Of a stretch of DNA of 64,000 bases, positions 24,301 through 37,069 are shown piece by piece. The notes under the pieces were generated by a model, which did no database searches, was not told the origin of the DNA, and saw only the letters and a program-made list of their open reading frames with translations. This DNA comes from Perilla frutescens (Eukaryota; Streptophyta; Magnoliopsida; Lamiales; Lamiaceae), in the NCBI GenBank assembly GCA_026008535.1, contig BRKX01000009.1:62965720-63029719 (forward strand), given 5' to 3'. The position numbers and the translations under genes were made by a program. How positions within the stretch are numbered: position 1 is the first letter of the stretch; each line of letters begins with the position of its first letter.

Positions 24301-24548
24301 GCATGGCCGTGCAACCCGTGCGGAAATCCCGACCGCCGATCCGATACCCGGAAACAATGGCGTCGGCATCACAGCTCACCATGGTGAACTTATTGGCCAC
24401 GTTGTTGGCGGTGAAGTACATAGCTAGGGATGTCCAGACGCCATCCTTGACAGTCCTTGAGCCGTCGAGGGCGAAGCATTCTCGCACTATAGGCCTCAAC
24501 ACTTTCATCTGCCCGTCGGCGAATATGTCTGTGAATTCGAAGAAGGTA
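21365..24548 (-). pseudogene. WAK C: receptor kinase relic, transmembrane segment deleted, 5' end cut off by Copia-2
   Basis: Minus-strand parts: ectodomain exon 24548-23908 (FFEFTDIFADGQMKV, DGSCMGLGCCQTSIP, CRCEDGYGGNPYLDDGC) ending at a GT donor; EGF exon 22805-22671 (DIDECADITRNKC); a second EGF exon from 22556 (DINECDENVSDC); kinase to 21365 (GQGGFG, VAIKRSK, HRDVKSDN, DFG). The second EGF exon runs straight into the juxtamembrane region at about 22460 with no intron, no transmembrane helix and a frame change. The usual GTFGYLD of the activation segment is GMFGYLD. The ectodomain exon lacks the intron found in B and D and resembles fragment A, whereas the kinase is very close to B and D. 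No intact receptor can be made; a cytosolic kinase frame of 386 codons (22525-21365) remains open. Confidence 0.85.
22893..23820. other. Intron of WAK C, AT-rich
   Basis: No exon or gene seen. Two imperfect direct repeats (GAGACGTCGGATAAAATAAT near 23661, GAGTCGTCCAATAAAATAAT near 23790) suggest a small repeat unit of unknown nature. Confidence 0.4.
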
Positions 24549-25399
24549 TGTTGTGGGTTGGCCCAACTGTTATTTAAATTAATTTGGCACATGTGCCTAT
24601 CTATTGCTGTGGCCCAAACCCGAAGCCCAAAACCCTTAACCCTAATTGACCTTTTACCTCCCCTTCATTAATCTAACCTAATCGGCTTTTCTTTTCCAAA
24701 GCTGCTTCACTATCTATAACATTCGAGAGAGTTCCACTCTCTCTCTCAAGCCTCACACTGTGTCTAAACCCTAATCCAAAATCTCTCTCTCTCTCTCTCT
24801 CTCTATGCTTCTTGCTGCCGATCTCGGTTTCTCTGGCCGGAATCTGACCGTGATTCCTGTTGGCCTATGAGTGTAGTCGGTTGTGCTGCTCTCTGAGTTG
24901 AAAGGGTTGTGAGTGCTTCGAGAGAGGGATCGTTTCGCCATCCCCTCCTTTTGGTCTGGGTCTTTGTGTCACCGGAGTCGCCTTCGTCGCCGTTCGTGGG
25001 AAAATCTGAGCCAACTGTGTCCCTTAGACACTTTTCCCACCGATTAACTTCTGATCTCATCTATCTCTGGCTTCCCTCTCTTTTGTTACTTACTATCTGC
25101 TCTATCTCTCTGTTCTAACCTACTGTGTTCACGTGTATGCAGATTTGGGTAATCTCAGTCCCTTGCCTGTGAAGAAAAACAAGTAGATCCACAAGATCTA
25201 CACTTCTGAGGCCATTCCAAGTTAAAGATCTTGTTGCTGCTAAAGATTGAAGTCCTGCTCCTCGAAAATCACTGTAATAGTTTGTAATAGCTTGAGTATA
25301 AATTTTTCTTTGGGTCTTGCTACTTGAGTAGCGTGTGTGTGAGACCGCAAGAGAAAGGGAATCAAGTAGTGCAATCCCTGGCTAGGCGATACCACAACA
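24549..25399 (+). repeat. Copia-2 5' LTR
   Basis: 851 bp, TGTTGTGGGTTGG to ACCACAACA, containing a (CT)n tract at about 24783-24805. Frames within it are not conserved coding sequence. Confidence 0.9.
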
Positions 25400-25400
25400 G

Positions 25401-25412
25401 TGGTATCAGAGC
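25401..25412 (+). other. Copia-2 primer binding site
   Basis: TGGTATCAGAGC, one base after the LTR, a perfect match to the initiator Met-tRNA complement. Confidence 0.93.
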
Positions 25413-26178
25413 TTGGTTTGTCTAGCCGGGGGTACTCCCCTTGCCTCCATCTCACTTACCCCGCCGCCGGTAAGGGCCGCGCCTCTCTCGCCCCTGTCGG
25501 GCTCCAAAAACAGTAAGTCCGACCCCTTCCCTACCTGGGAGGGTCGGCTCTGGTATAATCCTCAAACCCTAGCTCTTTCTGTGGTATATTTGCGATCCTA
25601 CCTCGTTTCTCTGAGCTTCCACTTCTTTTCTCTGTTTGTCTGTGTGCACCTTGACATTCAAAGTCTTTCCTACATTGTTGCTTACGGACCGGACCGTCTG
25701 GATTCCCCTGTGGGTCTCCTCAAAGCGGGTTGCCTGGTTAGCAAAACGGAGTAAGGTGTAACAGAGGGTTTGAGGGCTGTTTTGTATGTTGTTGTGTCTT
25801 CTGTAATTCTCTGGATATACTCTTTGGCTGGTTAATTGCCTATTGGTGTTCTGATTTGATGTTCTGATTTGGTGTTTTTTGTTTTGGGGTTGGAACCTGA
25901 AAGGTCTCCTCAAAGTGTTTGTGATTCTGTCTCTGTAACTAACTCTGTTTAAGAGTTAGTATCTTACTGAATCGGGTTTTGGGATTGTCCAGAGTGACCC
26001 CCTGCTCCACAGATCAATCTGTGCTGAGAACTGGGCTAGCCTCTGCACTTGATTCCCCTTGTGCACTTGATTCAGTGCCTGTGGAGTTCTTCTCCTGCAT
26101 ATTGTGTGTTTTTTGTGCTATTTGAAAGGCTGCTATTGTGTTTTCTGTGGTTCTTTGGCTATTCCTATGCCTGGCAAT
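25413..26178 (+). other. Copia-2 untranslated leader
   Basis: 766 bp between primer site and gag. It contains a GC-rich patch (CCCGCCGCCGGTAAGGGCC, about 25459) that recurs, reversed, in the Copia-4 leader (about 47855), supporting close relationship. Confidence 0.6.
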
Positions 26179-29100
26179 ATGAATACATTGAATGCAGTTC
26201 CTTTTAATGGAAAAGATGACTTTGGTGATTGGCAAACAAGGGTTGAATGCATATTAACAAAAGAAAATCTTCAAGATGCAATCCTTGAGAGAATTGATGA
26301 ATCTGACCCTGATAAAAACCAACAAAAATTGAATGCTGGTGCTAGAGCTACTATTCTTTTAAATCTGAGTAGTGTTGTGGTCAGAAAAGTGTCACACCAC
26401 AGGTGTGCTAAAGATCTGTGGGATAATTTGACATCTCTTTATGTTGCTACATCTGAAGAGTTTGCATATTCTTTACAAAATCAAATTATAACTTTTCAAA
26501 TGGATTCTGCAAAAGATATTGATTCTAATATAGAAGACTTCAACAAGCTTCTAAAAGACTTAAAATTGGCTGGAGATGATACTCTGGAAAAATATGCTCC
26601 TCCAATTCTCCTTGGTGCCATACCTGAAGCTTTCTCTGAAGTTAAGTCTGCCTTAAAATATGGGGGTTCAAAGGTCACATGTGATATGATTGTGTATGGC
26701 CTAAAAGCAAAAGAAAATGAGATAAAAAAGATGAATTCCAAATCTCTGCAAAATGAAATTTTATATGTTAACAGAAACACTCCTAGGAGACCCTTTAATG
26801 GTATTAATCTTGAAAATCCAAGTGTTATAGCTGCAGAGAGGCACATGAGAGAATTTAATCTTGCACACAATCTCCCGAGTAACACTAGAACCCATAATCT
26901 GGTTGAAATTCATTCCCTTCATCCCAGAAATCAAAACCAGTCCCATCAGTTTGGTCAAAGTACTTCTCAAAATACTCTAAGAAACCAAAACTTTGCCCAT
27001 CACTCTCAAAATCCAGACATGAAGCCTAGAAAGACCTGTTGGAACTGTCGAAAGCCTGGCCACTTTTCTAACAGGTGTAAACAACCAAAAAGAAACAAGA
27101 ACTTTGGGAATAATCATGCAAACAATGTAATGCATTTTGATCAAACCACTAATCATGTTTACAAAGATGAAGACTATGATTATCATGAAGATGGTGGTGT
27201 CTATATGGTGCATAATGCATGTGATTTTCAATTCATCAATTATTCCAATGCTATTTCAAAAGTCATGCATGAGTCTGAGTGGTTAATTGACTCTGGGTGT
27301 ACTTTTCATGTCACACCACACAAGCACATGTTCCATAATCTTCAAGTCTTGAAATCAGGATCTGTAGCCTTAGCAGATGGCCAACATTGTGAGATTGTTG
27401 GTAAAGGAGATGTATGTTTAAAATTTGAAAATGAGAGCATGATAACACTGCATGATGTTAGATATGTTCCAAAATTGAAATTCAATCTCCTTTCTGTGTC
27501 AAAATTGGCTGATCTGTTTGGGTCTGTGAATGAAAAATGCTTCAGTTTTAAAAGGGATTCTGTATGCTATTTTGATACTCCAAGAAAAGGTGACCTATAT
27601 GCAGTACTTGCTTATTCTGTGCCAATCCAATCTGCAAACCTTGTGCATCTTGACAAAACTGCATTATGGCATGCTAGGTTAGGTCATATGAGCAACAAAG
27701 GTCTTGATATCTTGAACAAAATTGGTGCATTCAAACATGATAAAGTGTCAAGCATTCCTTTCTGTGAACCATGCTTAATGGGTAAACAACACAAAGTTCC
27801 TTTCCCTACCTCTGTGCCCTATCCTAAAACTCATAGGAGCTCTGAAATCCTTGAGTACTTGCATGCAGATGTGTGGGGGCCTGCAAAGGTTCCTACACAT
27901 GGAGGGAATTTGTATTTCTTGTCCATTATTGATGACTATTCAAGAAAAACCTGGGTGTTTCTGATGAAAAACAAATCTGAAGTTTTTGAAAAATTCTCTA
28001 AGTGGTCTGGAGAAATTCAAAACCAAACTAATAAAAGCATTAAGTGTCTAAGAACAGATAATGGTTTAGAATTCTGTAATCAATCCATGGATAATTGGTG
28101 CTTTGATCTTGGAATCAAAAGGCACAAATCTGTGCCTTACAACCCCCAGCAAAATGGGATTGTTGAGAGAATGAACAGAACCCTCCTAGAGAGGGTCAGA
28201 AGCTTGCTTGCTGGTTCTGGACTTGACAAGCAATTCTGGGGGGAAGCCTTGATGACTTCATGATATTTAATAAACAGATCCCCCTCTGTTCCCTTGTTGG
28301 GAAAACAACCTGAATGTGTGTTCTGGAACAAACCTGTATGCTTATCAAACTTAAGGGTCTTTGGATGCAGTGCATATGTTCACCAAAAGTTGAGTAAAAT
28401 TGAACCTAGGTCTAGAAAGTATATCTTTCTTGGTTACCCTGAGGGAATTAAAGGTTATAGGCTGTGGGATAGGTATGTACCTGGTTTTAAAGCATGCATT
28501 AGCAGGGATGTGTCTTTTAATGAAGTTGATTTTCCTTGCCTTCTAAAATCCTCACCTTCTGATGCTCCTTGTGAGGTGGAGAATGTGCATGATTTTGTCT
28601 ATACCCCTGTTACCACTAAGGTGGATCCTCCTTCCCCTGACCCTCATGATATTGACATGCATAATCCTACAATGAATGATCATGTAGATGACAACAATAA
28701 TGCTGATAACTCTGCATCTTCTCATGAAACTGAAAATAATGAGTCCATTAACATGAATGTTTCTGAATGATAGTTCTGATTCTGAGCATGAAAGCAATGA
28801 GCATGAAAACTTAGCAAACTATCAATTGATAAGAGATAGGACTAGAAGAAACATCAGATTGCCTGCTAAGTATGATGACTTCAATTTGTCAATGTATGCT
28901 TTTAATGTGTTCAACAATGTGGACAAATATGAACCTAAAACATACAAAGAAGTAATTTCATCTCCAGAATCTAACAAATGGATCAAGGCCATGACTTCTG
29001 AAATGGATTCATTGCATGAAAACAATACATGGATTTTAGTTGAAAAACCTGATGAATGTTCAATTGTTGAGTGCAAATGGCTATTTTAGATAAAACAAGA

Positions 29101-29271
29101 GATAAATGATGTGAGATACAAAGCTAGGCCGGTGGCTAAGGGGTTTACACAAAAAGAAGGAGTTGACTACACTGAAATATTTACCCATGTTGTCAAATTC
29201 ACCACAGTAAGAATTATGCTAGCTTTAACTGCACATTTCAACTGGGAACTAAAACAAATGGATGTTACAAC
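26179..29271 (+). pseudogene. Copia-2 gag-pol, first part: gag, protease, integrase, N-terminal reverse transcriptase
   Basis: Starts MNTLNAVPFNGKDDFGDW. Motifs in order: zinc knuckle CWNCRKPGHFSNRC, protease EWLIDSGCTFHVTPH, GAG-pre-integrase LWHARLGHMSNKGL, and integrase with HADVWGP, LRTDNGLEF and PQQNGIVERMNR. A TGA at 28261 is followed in frame by YLINRSPSVP. The frame shifts near 28750-28770, and a TAG lies at 29087 in CKWLF-stop-IKQE. Reverse transcriptase (GFTQKEGVDYTEIF, WELKQMDVTT) is then cut at 29271 by Copia-3 and resumes at 38520. This is a single polyprotein gene, now broken four ways counting the frameshift beyond the nested insertion. Confidence 0.9.
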
Positions 29272-30717
29272 TGTTGGGGTTTTTTTCGAATTAAACCACC
29301 GCAGGATCTATTTCGTTGTTCATTAATCCATGTTCATGCAAATCATAATTTTATGTAACATGCATGTTTATCACAGTCTAATCAAATAGCATGTAAAACA
29401 GATTCGATTATAATAAAGCGGAAGACATAGAAAACGAATCTACTTACAAATCGACAGACGGTCTGTGGACAAGATTATAGATCTAATCTTGCTGTTGAAT
29501 GAACAATAATAATGGCACCACTTATGTTACAATGGCCACTGCACAATTCTACTCCAAGATCTTCTGTTGTATTCCCGGACTGTATCTAGATTCAGAGTGG
29601 GCTGAAATCTACTAGATAGAATTGTGAAATCTGTGGATAACTTTGAGAGACAAAGAGGGGCTGATTTCTTATGATTAATATCATTAAATTTTCGTGTCCC
29701 CCTCCTCTTATAAATAGGGAGGGGCGAAAATTTCATGTTCCAGCCCTATTGGGCTGGGCCTCTATCTCAAGTTCAATATCCAATCCACTATCAGTTAATT
29801 GGGCTACAACAGGGATCTAGAAGAATATTAAATTGGCCCACTAATTTATTTAATATCCAATATCCAATAAACCTAGGATATAATTAAATAAATTAAGTTT
29901 TACTTTTATTCCACTAAAGAAGTAAAACTGACCTAGCAATTTAATACATATTTACGAATATGCTTTCTCCTTTAGTCCAGCCATTCCCCGTGTTTAAGAT
30001 ATAATGTTCATTAATTAATTATGTAAGCCTCTGACAGCTATAATTAATTAACATCTAAAACTTTGAGTAGTACCACACAAGCTTTATTCATGTATGAAAT
30101 AAATTCTACCTGCAGGGTTTCAACATGAACTTGTGTTTCCTCAAGAGAACATCATCAACCTGGCGCACCAGGACACGGTGCTCATGCACACTGCTCGAGA
30201 CATCATGTATACATTGTTATTACCCAAGATATCGAATTCGATCTACGAAAAGATCTCACCCATTGATAAATCAAAGTAATAAACAATGCACACATATGCT
30301 CGCCAATATCACATGAGTTCAGAACCCGAACTCTGTGGATCTTTATTCTCTCAGTAACTGGGTCAGAGACAGAGAATAGTATCCTATCGTGATCCTCCTC
30401 AATACACAATGAGTGTACTAGAATAATCAGTTAGTCAAGATAAACTAACTTATCAGATTATTCTACGGTGTACCGATGGTGTGTTCAGGACCATCTAAGC
30501 CGTGAGCTCTTTAATACAATACAAGGTTCTAATGATATGATCTTACCGTGTGACTCCCCACACCATATCATCTACAATGTAAGTATATGGAACATTGCAT
30601 AGAACAATTATAGAACATAATCTAAATGCAAACAGTGACTGCAATAACTTTCATTTCATATCATCATATCATCAGAAAAGTATACAAAGACAAGTCTTCT
30701 AGTATACAAAACCAACA
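29272..30717 (-). repeat. Copia-3 3' LTR (left)
   Basis: 1446 bp from TGTTGGGG to CCAACA as read on the plus strand. Includes a TTATAAATAGGGAGGGG segment near 29707 that is TATA-like on either strand. Confidence 0.93.
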
Positions 30718-30728
30718 ATCTCCCACTT
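30718..30728 (-). other. Copia-3 polypurine tract
   Basis: AAGTGGGAGAT on the minus strand, immediately before the 3' LTR. Confidence 0.8.
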
Positions 30729-30793
30729 ATACTTGAAGCATGTCTTTCAAGCATAAAAACTAACAGGCTAACTCTCCAATCAAAACTATCGAC

Positions 30794-33700
30794 TCAAACT
30801 GCGCCCCTAGGTCTGCATCTCACTCCCATTTTCTCCACGTGACCATCAAAGGTCTTAGCATGGAGGCTCTTCGTGAAAGGATCAGCCAGGTTGTCCTCCG
30901 ATGCAATCTTGACCACCGCCACGTCTCCTCTCTTAATGATTTCTCGTATAAGATGGTACTTTCTCTCTATGTGCTTACTTGCATTGTGAGCTCTGGGTTC
31001 CTTCGAGTTTGCCACTGCACCAGAATTATCACAGTATATCGTGATAGTCTTAGGCAAACCAGGAACCATGCCCAAGCCCAATAGGAACCCGCGGAGCCAG
31101 ACAGCCTCTTTTGCAGCCTTAGAGGCAGCTACATATTCAGCTTCCATGGTGGAATCCGCAATGCATTTCTGCTTAATGCTCCTCCATGCAATGGCTCCAC
31201 CTCCTAATGTAAACACATAGCCTGAGGTAGACTTACTCTGATCTTTGTCAGTTTGAACATCTGAGTTCGTATAACCCAAAGGTACTAGACTATCAGAGCG
31301 GAAAACCAACATATAGTCTCGAGTCCTTTTAAGGTACTTGAGAATGTTTTTTACCGCAGTCCAGTGACCTTGTCCAGAGTTAGACTGATATCTGCTTACC
31401 ATGCCAACGGCATAGCATATATCAGGCCTAGTGGATAGCATAGCATACATCAAACTTCCCACAGCCGAAGCATATGGTACTTTCTTCATTTCCTCTATCT
31501 CAGACTGTGTTTGGGGACACATTTCCTTGGATAGATGAATTCCATGCCTGTAAGGTATAAAACCTTTCTTGGAATCTTGCATGCTAAACCTAGCTAGCAC
31601 TATATCGATATAAGTCGTCTGGGACAGACATAACATCCTTTTCTGGCAATCTCGAATGATCTTGATGCCAAGGACATGTCCGGCTTCACCCAGATCCTTC
31701 ATATCGAACTGCTTGGATAACCACACCCTAATGTTAGATAACTCCTTCTTACTATTTTCAATAAGCAAGATGTCATCAACATAAAGTACAAGGAATGACA
31801 CCACGTTTCTATCACATTTCTTGTACACACAGCTCTCATCTGGACTTTGCACGAATCCATATGACTGGATAACCTCATCAAATCGGATATTCCAAGATCT
31901 CGATGCTTGTTTAAGTCCATAAATGGATCTCTTAAGCTTGCACACCAGGTGCTCTTGGCCTTTAGCAATAAATCCCTCTGGTTGTCTCATGTGAATGTTT
32001 TCTTCAAGACTTCCATTTAGGAAAGCTGTCTTGACATCCATCTGCCAGATCTCATAATCTAAATGAGCGGCAATTGACAAGAGAATCCGGATTGACTTAA
32101 GCATGGCTACCGGTGAAAAGGTTTCCTCATAATCGATCCCTTCTTTCTGAGTGTACCCTTTCGCCACCAATCTAGCTTTGAAGGTTTCAACCTTCCCGTC
32201 AGCTCCTCTCTTGCGCTTGTAGATCCACTTACACCTAATGGGTTTAATCCCATCTTGTGGTTCTACGAGCTCCCAGACTTGATTGTGATCCATAGATCCA
32301 ATCTCAGATTCCATTGCAGTTTTCCAAGAATCTGCATCTTTATCTCGAATTGCCTCGTCATAGGTCCTAGGATCTAATTCATTTAGTCCCTCTGGAAAAT
32401 CTGAAGCCTCTCCCAGACCAATGAATCTATCAGGTTGGTGTACAACCCTCCCACTGCGACGACGTAGTTTCTGTACTTCCGTGACACGTTGTGCAGTGTT
32501 TGGTGGTTCCTCTTCTTGTACAACTGGTATAGGATTCGATCCTCCCCTTAACTCCTCAAGGATGATTTGACTCCTTGGTTTGTGGTTTATCACATAGTCT
32601 TCCTCTAAGAATCGAGCATTGGTGCTAACAATGATCTTCTGATCCTTAGGACTATAAAATAAACCACCTTTGGTTCTTCTAGGATATCCAACGAATAGCC
32701 TTACATCAGTACGAGGAGCCAGCTTATCAGCTTCCTTATCCAACACATGTGCAGGGCTACCCCAAATCCAGATATGGTTCAAACTGGGCTTTCGTCCAGT
32801 CCATAATTCTGTGGGCGTAGAAGGAACTGATTTTGACGGAACCAAGTTAAGAATATAGGCTGCTGTTTCTAGGGCATATCCCCAGAATGAAATGGGCAAC
32901 TCAGAATAACTCATCATCGATCTAACCATCTCTAACAATGTACGATTCCTTCTTTCCGCCACACCATTCTGTTGTGGTGTTCCCGGCGCAGTCAACTGGG
33001 AGGTAATCCCATTCTCTGCCATGTAATCCCTAAATTCACTCGAGATGTACTCGCCACCACGATCAGAACGTAGTGACTTGATACTTCTGCCTGTTCGTTT
33101 CTCCGCTTCTACCTTAAACACTTTGAATTTCTCAAAGCATTCAGACTTGCGACGTAACAGATAGATATAACCGTATCTAGAGTAATCATCAATGAGAGTG
33201 ATGAAATACTCGAACCCTCCTCGAGCTTGAACTGATATAGGGCCGCACAGGTCAGAGTGAATCAAATCTCATATCCCTTCGGATCTATTTCCTTTTGACT
33301 GGAAAGGACGCTTGGTCATTTTACCTTCCAAACAGGATTCACATAAAGGAAATGATTCCAGTACCAAAGAAGACAATGGTCCATCATTCACAAGCCTTTG
33401 TATCCTCTTAAGGTTAATATGACCTAGCCTTAGATACCAAAGATAGGTTTGATTCAATTCTGAAGGTTCTTTTCTCTTGTTAGGGTTTATGATCGATGTA
33501 TTCAATAGTTGTCTTTGCGTAGTGTTTTCAATTGGTTTAAGAAAGTATATGTGTCCATCCAATGTGCCAGAACAGATAAAATGTTTACCACTAAAGATAA
33601 CTACTTTGTTATCAAAAGAAACATAATATCCATCCATAATCAATTTAGAAACTGAAATTAAGTTTCGCCTAAATCCAGGCACATAAAGACAATCTTTCAA

Positions 33701-34744
33701 AACCAAAGTTCTATCACTATTGAAAGGTAAAACAATGTCTCCCACTGCAATAGCCGCTACTCTTGTAGCATTGCCCATGTAGACGGTGATCTCATTCTCA
33801 CTCAGCTGTCTTTTTACCAGGAACCCCTGTAAAGACATGCAAACATGATCAGTAGCTCCAGTATCCACTACCCATGACTGAGTAGAACAAGTTGCTAAAC
33901 ATGTTTCTACAACCAGAGTGTGAGATGTACCTCTCTTCTTCTTCTTGTTAGGACACGCCGCCTTCCAGTGACCTAGTTGACCGCACTTGAAGTACTTAGT
34001 CTTCGACTTGAATTCCTCGGGAGGAATCTTCGCCTTTGGCTTCTTTGCCTTAGGCGCCTCATCTGCAGCCTTCTTAGGTGCGTTTCTCTTCTTCCTTTTT
34101 CCACCAGAAGAAGACGCTCCTTTTTCAGCTATGTGGGCCTCAGGACTGCTTTTTTGGAGCAATTCAGCCGCCTGAAGGTCTATGAGCAGTTCAGTCAGGC
34201 TGATATCCCTTTTAATCATGTTAAAATTCAGCCTAAACTGCTCAAACTTCGAGGACAAGCTATGAAGAACAATGTCGATTTGAGAATCGCCATCTAGCTC
34301 TCCACCCAAGGTCTCGATCTCAGATAAATACCCTATCATCGTGAGAACGTGATCCCTAACAGGTGTGGAGTCAGACATTCTCGCATCCATTAGTTTCTTC
34401 ATTGCCAAATGGCATGCCGAGCGGTTCTGATGACCGAATAGCTGCCTAAGGTTGTACATGATATCATAAGCGGTTTTCATAGGCTCATGCTGATGTTGCA
34501 ACACACTTGACATAGATGCCAAGATGTAACAGCGCGCTATCTCATTAGACCTAACCCACTTATCATATGCAACCTTTTGGGCTTCGTCAGAACCCTCATC
34601 TGGCATCTGAGGTCAAACCTCTTCAAGTACAAACTTGTGTCCCTCAGCAACAAGTACCAAGTTAAGGTTACGAATCCAGTCATTATAGTTTTCACCGACA
34701 AGTTTGTTTTCTTTGAGGATTGAGGACAGATTGGAGAGTGCCAT
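30794..34744 (-). pseudogene. Copia-3 gag-pol, one frame with two nonsense codons
   Basis: One frame of 1317 codons from MALSNLSSILKENK (34744) to 30794, broken only by TGA at 34613-34615 and at 33269-33271. Order: gag (DWIRNLNLVLVAEGHKF), zinc knuckle YFKCGQLGHWKAAC (first Cys is Tyr), protease WVVDTGATDHV, integrase (HSDLCGPISV, LRSDRGGEYI, PQQNGVAERRNR), reverse transcriptase (KARLVAKGYTQKEGIDYEE, QMDVKTAFLNG, LYVDDILLIENS), RNase H (MEAEYVAAS, YCDNSGAVA). This would be the replication polyprotein of the element. The lost zinc ligand and two stops make this copy unable to replicate itself, although the pol part alone is an uninterrupted 824-codon frame (33265-30794). Confidence 0.93.
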
Positions 34745-37056
34745 TGATGATATGAAATAACTGAAATTAAAACATGCAGTACAGTCACAAAACACGTTTA
34801 GGATAAACAGTATATAATCGAAAACCTCACAAAAATTATATACTTTTCCACCGACACTTTAAAAACGATTTCTATAAGCCACGATCGTGTAGACGTTTAT
34901 AAATCTCATTTTTAAATAGGTTAAACCTTTAATTTGCCTCCAGTTGAATTTCCTTACAACAAGCAAATTAATAGCCAGATAAAAACACGGTCATGTAATC
35001 GTCTAACTGATAAGCCACGATCGTGTGGACGTTTATCAATAAATTACATATAAGTGTGCATACCATTATCTTCGCACCAAGATCACTATTCGAATTTAAC
35101 CGCTCCAGATGGAGGAGTCAGTTAGTTCTAATAGTGTTCTACAGCTATCTATTTAGGAGATTTAATTTCTAGAGAAATCTGTGATATGACACATCCGATA
35201 TGGAGGAAGACCGATGTCAACGCGCATGCCCATCACTTCTCAATTAAATCAGATATTAATGGAGACCGTATGAGATTTCTACATACTTTGGTATGAATCT
35301 CTCCCACTTAGTTATTTATGTTTGAGGTTTCATTTTATCCCATTATCGATCATGCAAACATCACATAAAATGATAAACATCCATTGCATGCTTCAACATG
35401 ATAAGCAATAATAATAATCCAACTATCATGGCTTATATCTCATGTTGATTGATGAGATAAAACTGGAAAGTCAGCTCCGAAAACAGGCTTGTGGCCGCCG
35501 TCCCTTCACCGCGCCTCGCCGAAAACCCTAGCTCCATTTAGGGTTTCGGGACGTGAACCGGTGAACCTTGGTGCTGAACTACTTTCCTTCTTTGAGTTGA
35601 TCTCCAATCTTTATTCAATACAGACAATCTATTCCAAAAGGAAAAATCTAATATTGCTAGAATAAAAATTACAACTTAAAAACTTGGCCTAACAGTTTTA
35701 TATCTATTACATTAAAACAACTTAAAATAAAACTTAGACCTAATCAATGGATTTTCTCATGGATAAAAATCACGTAGCCAAACCGGCATACGGCCAACAT
35801 TCATTCAACATAAACATACATCACATAAAATAAAGGAGCCATGATAGTTGGTGAACCTGCAAACAAACACAGTCTACAAAACCAACAATCATGTATTATA
35901 TGATCCACATAAAATAACATATGATATCTATGCATGAAATTTAAATAATAGTCGAATTTTCTCAATTAATTAAATTAATTAATTCGATATTATCCACAAG
36001 ATAAAATTTGGAAATTAAAATAATTATCCACCAATTTTAATCTTGTATTTTTCGAAAATATTACTTAAATAAATCTGGAAATTATTAATAATTATCCACC
36101 AAATTTATTTAATATTTTCAAGCCTCCCTAATTAAATAATAATTGGATATATTGATATATATCAAAAATCTAATCCAAATATTATCCATAAGAATCTAAA
36201 TATTTAAGGATAAGGTTTTGAAGATTTGATCCTCTTCAAAATCTTCCAAATCCTATCCAAAATCAAATTCTTATCACAATTGGATTTTGATAATTATTTG
36301 TATATAGCAAAAAATTACCTTATCCAATTTTAATACATAGATTTCGAAAATCACTAGAAAAATAAATCTGGAAATTTGATCCACTTCAAATTCTTCCAAA
36401 TTTAAAATTCAATTTTCAAATCTATCTAGATTAAAATTAGGTAAATTAAGATATACATCAAATAACATCAAATCTTAATCCAATCACTAAATTTTCAAAA
36501 CACATCATTAAATAAATCTAGAAGTTTGATTTTCATCAAAATCTTCTCCAATTTTATTTAACAATGACCGAAAATTTTATACCAAAAATTAGAGAACTTA
36601 AGACATCAAATTTTCGAAAATTTGATGCTTAAAATTTTCGAACATTAAGCTTATTAAATCTGGAAATTTTGATTTATCAAAAATCTATTCCAAATCTAAT
36701 AATTCAATGGACGAAAATTACATAGATTAACACAAATTCTAATTTTCGATTAAGATCAAAATTGCATCCGAATTTGAATCTAAAAAATTTCGAAACCTAC
36801 ACTAATTAAATCTGGAAATTTTGATAACATCAAAAACCATTCCAAATCAAATTAGATATGGATCAAAAAAATACAGTGTTCTCCAAAACTAGAATTTTCG
36901 AAGTACATCAGAAATTCATCCAAGTTTAAACACTTAAACAATCGAAATACATACACATTTAAATCTGAAAATTTAAGCACCATAAATTTATCATCAAATT
37001 TAAACATATATCTCGATTTTATCCTAGGATTAAATCTAGAACAGTGCCAAAACCTC
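34745..37056 (-). other. Copia-3 long untranslated leader with degenerate repeats
   Basis: About 2.3 kb of AT-rich sequence between primer site and gag, long for a Copia element. Between about 36060 and 36990 the motif AAATCTGGAAAT(T) recurs (near 36072, 36364, 36656, 36807 and a variant near 36961), each followed by a TTTGAT and CCAAAT segment. No conserved open frame is seen. Its role (RNA packaging, second ORF relic, or simple repeat growth) is unknown. Confidence 0.6.
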
Positions 37057-37068
37057 GCTCTGATACCA
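37057..37068 (-). other. Copia-3 primer binding site
   Basis: TGGTATCAGAGC on the minus strand (plus strand GCTCTGATACCA), one base from the 5' LTR. Confidence 0.93.
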
Positions 37069-37069
37069 C

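Noticed and set aside
24803..25754. Several frames of 70-113 codons
   Set aside because: They lie in the Copia-2 LTR and leader; no domains and not conserved against the 3' LTR frames.
30125..30316. 63-codon frame repeated at 37922-38113
   Set aside because: Both copies lie within the two LTRs of Copia-3; repetition reflects the LTR, not a gene.
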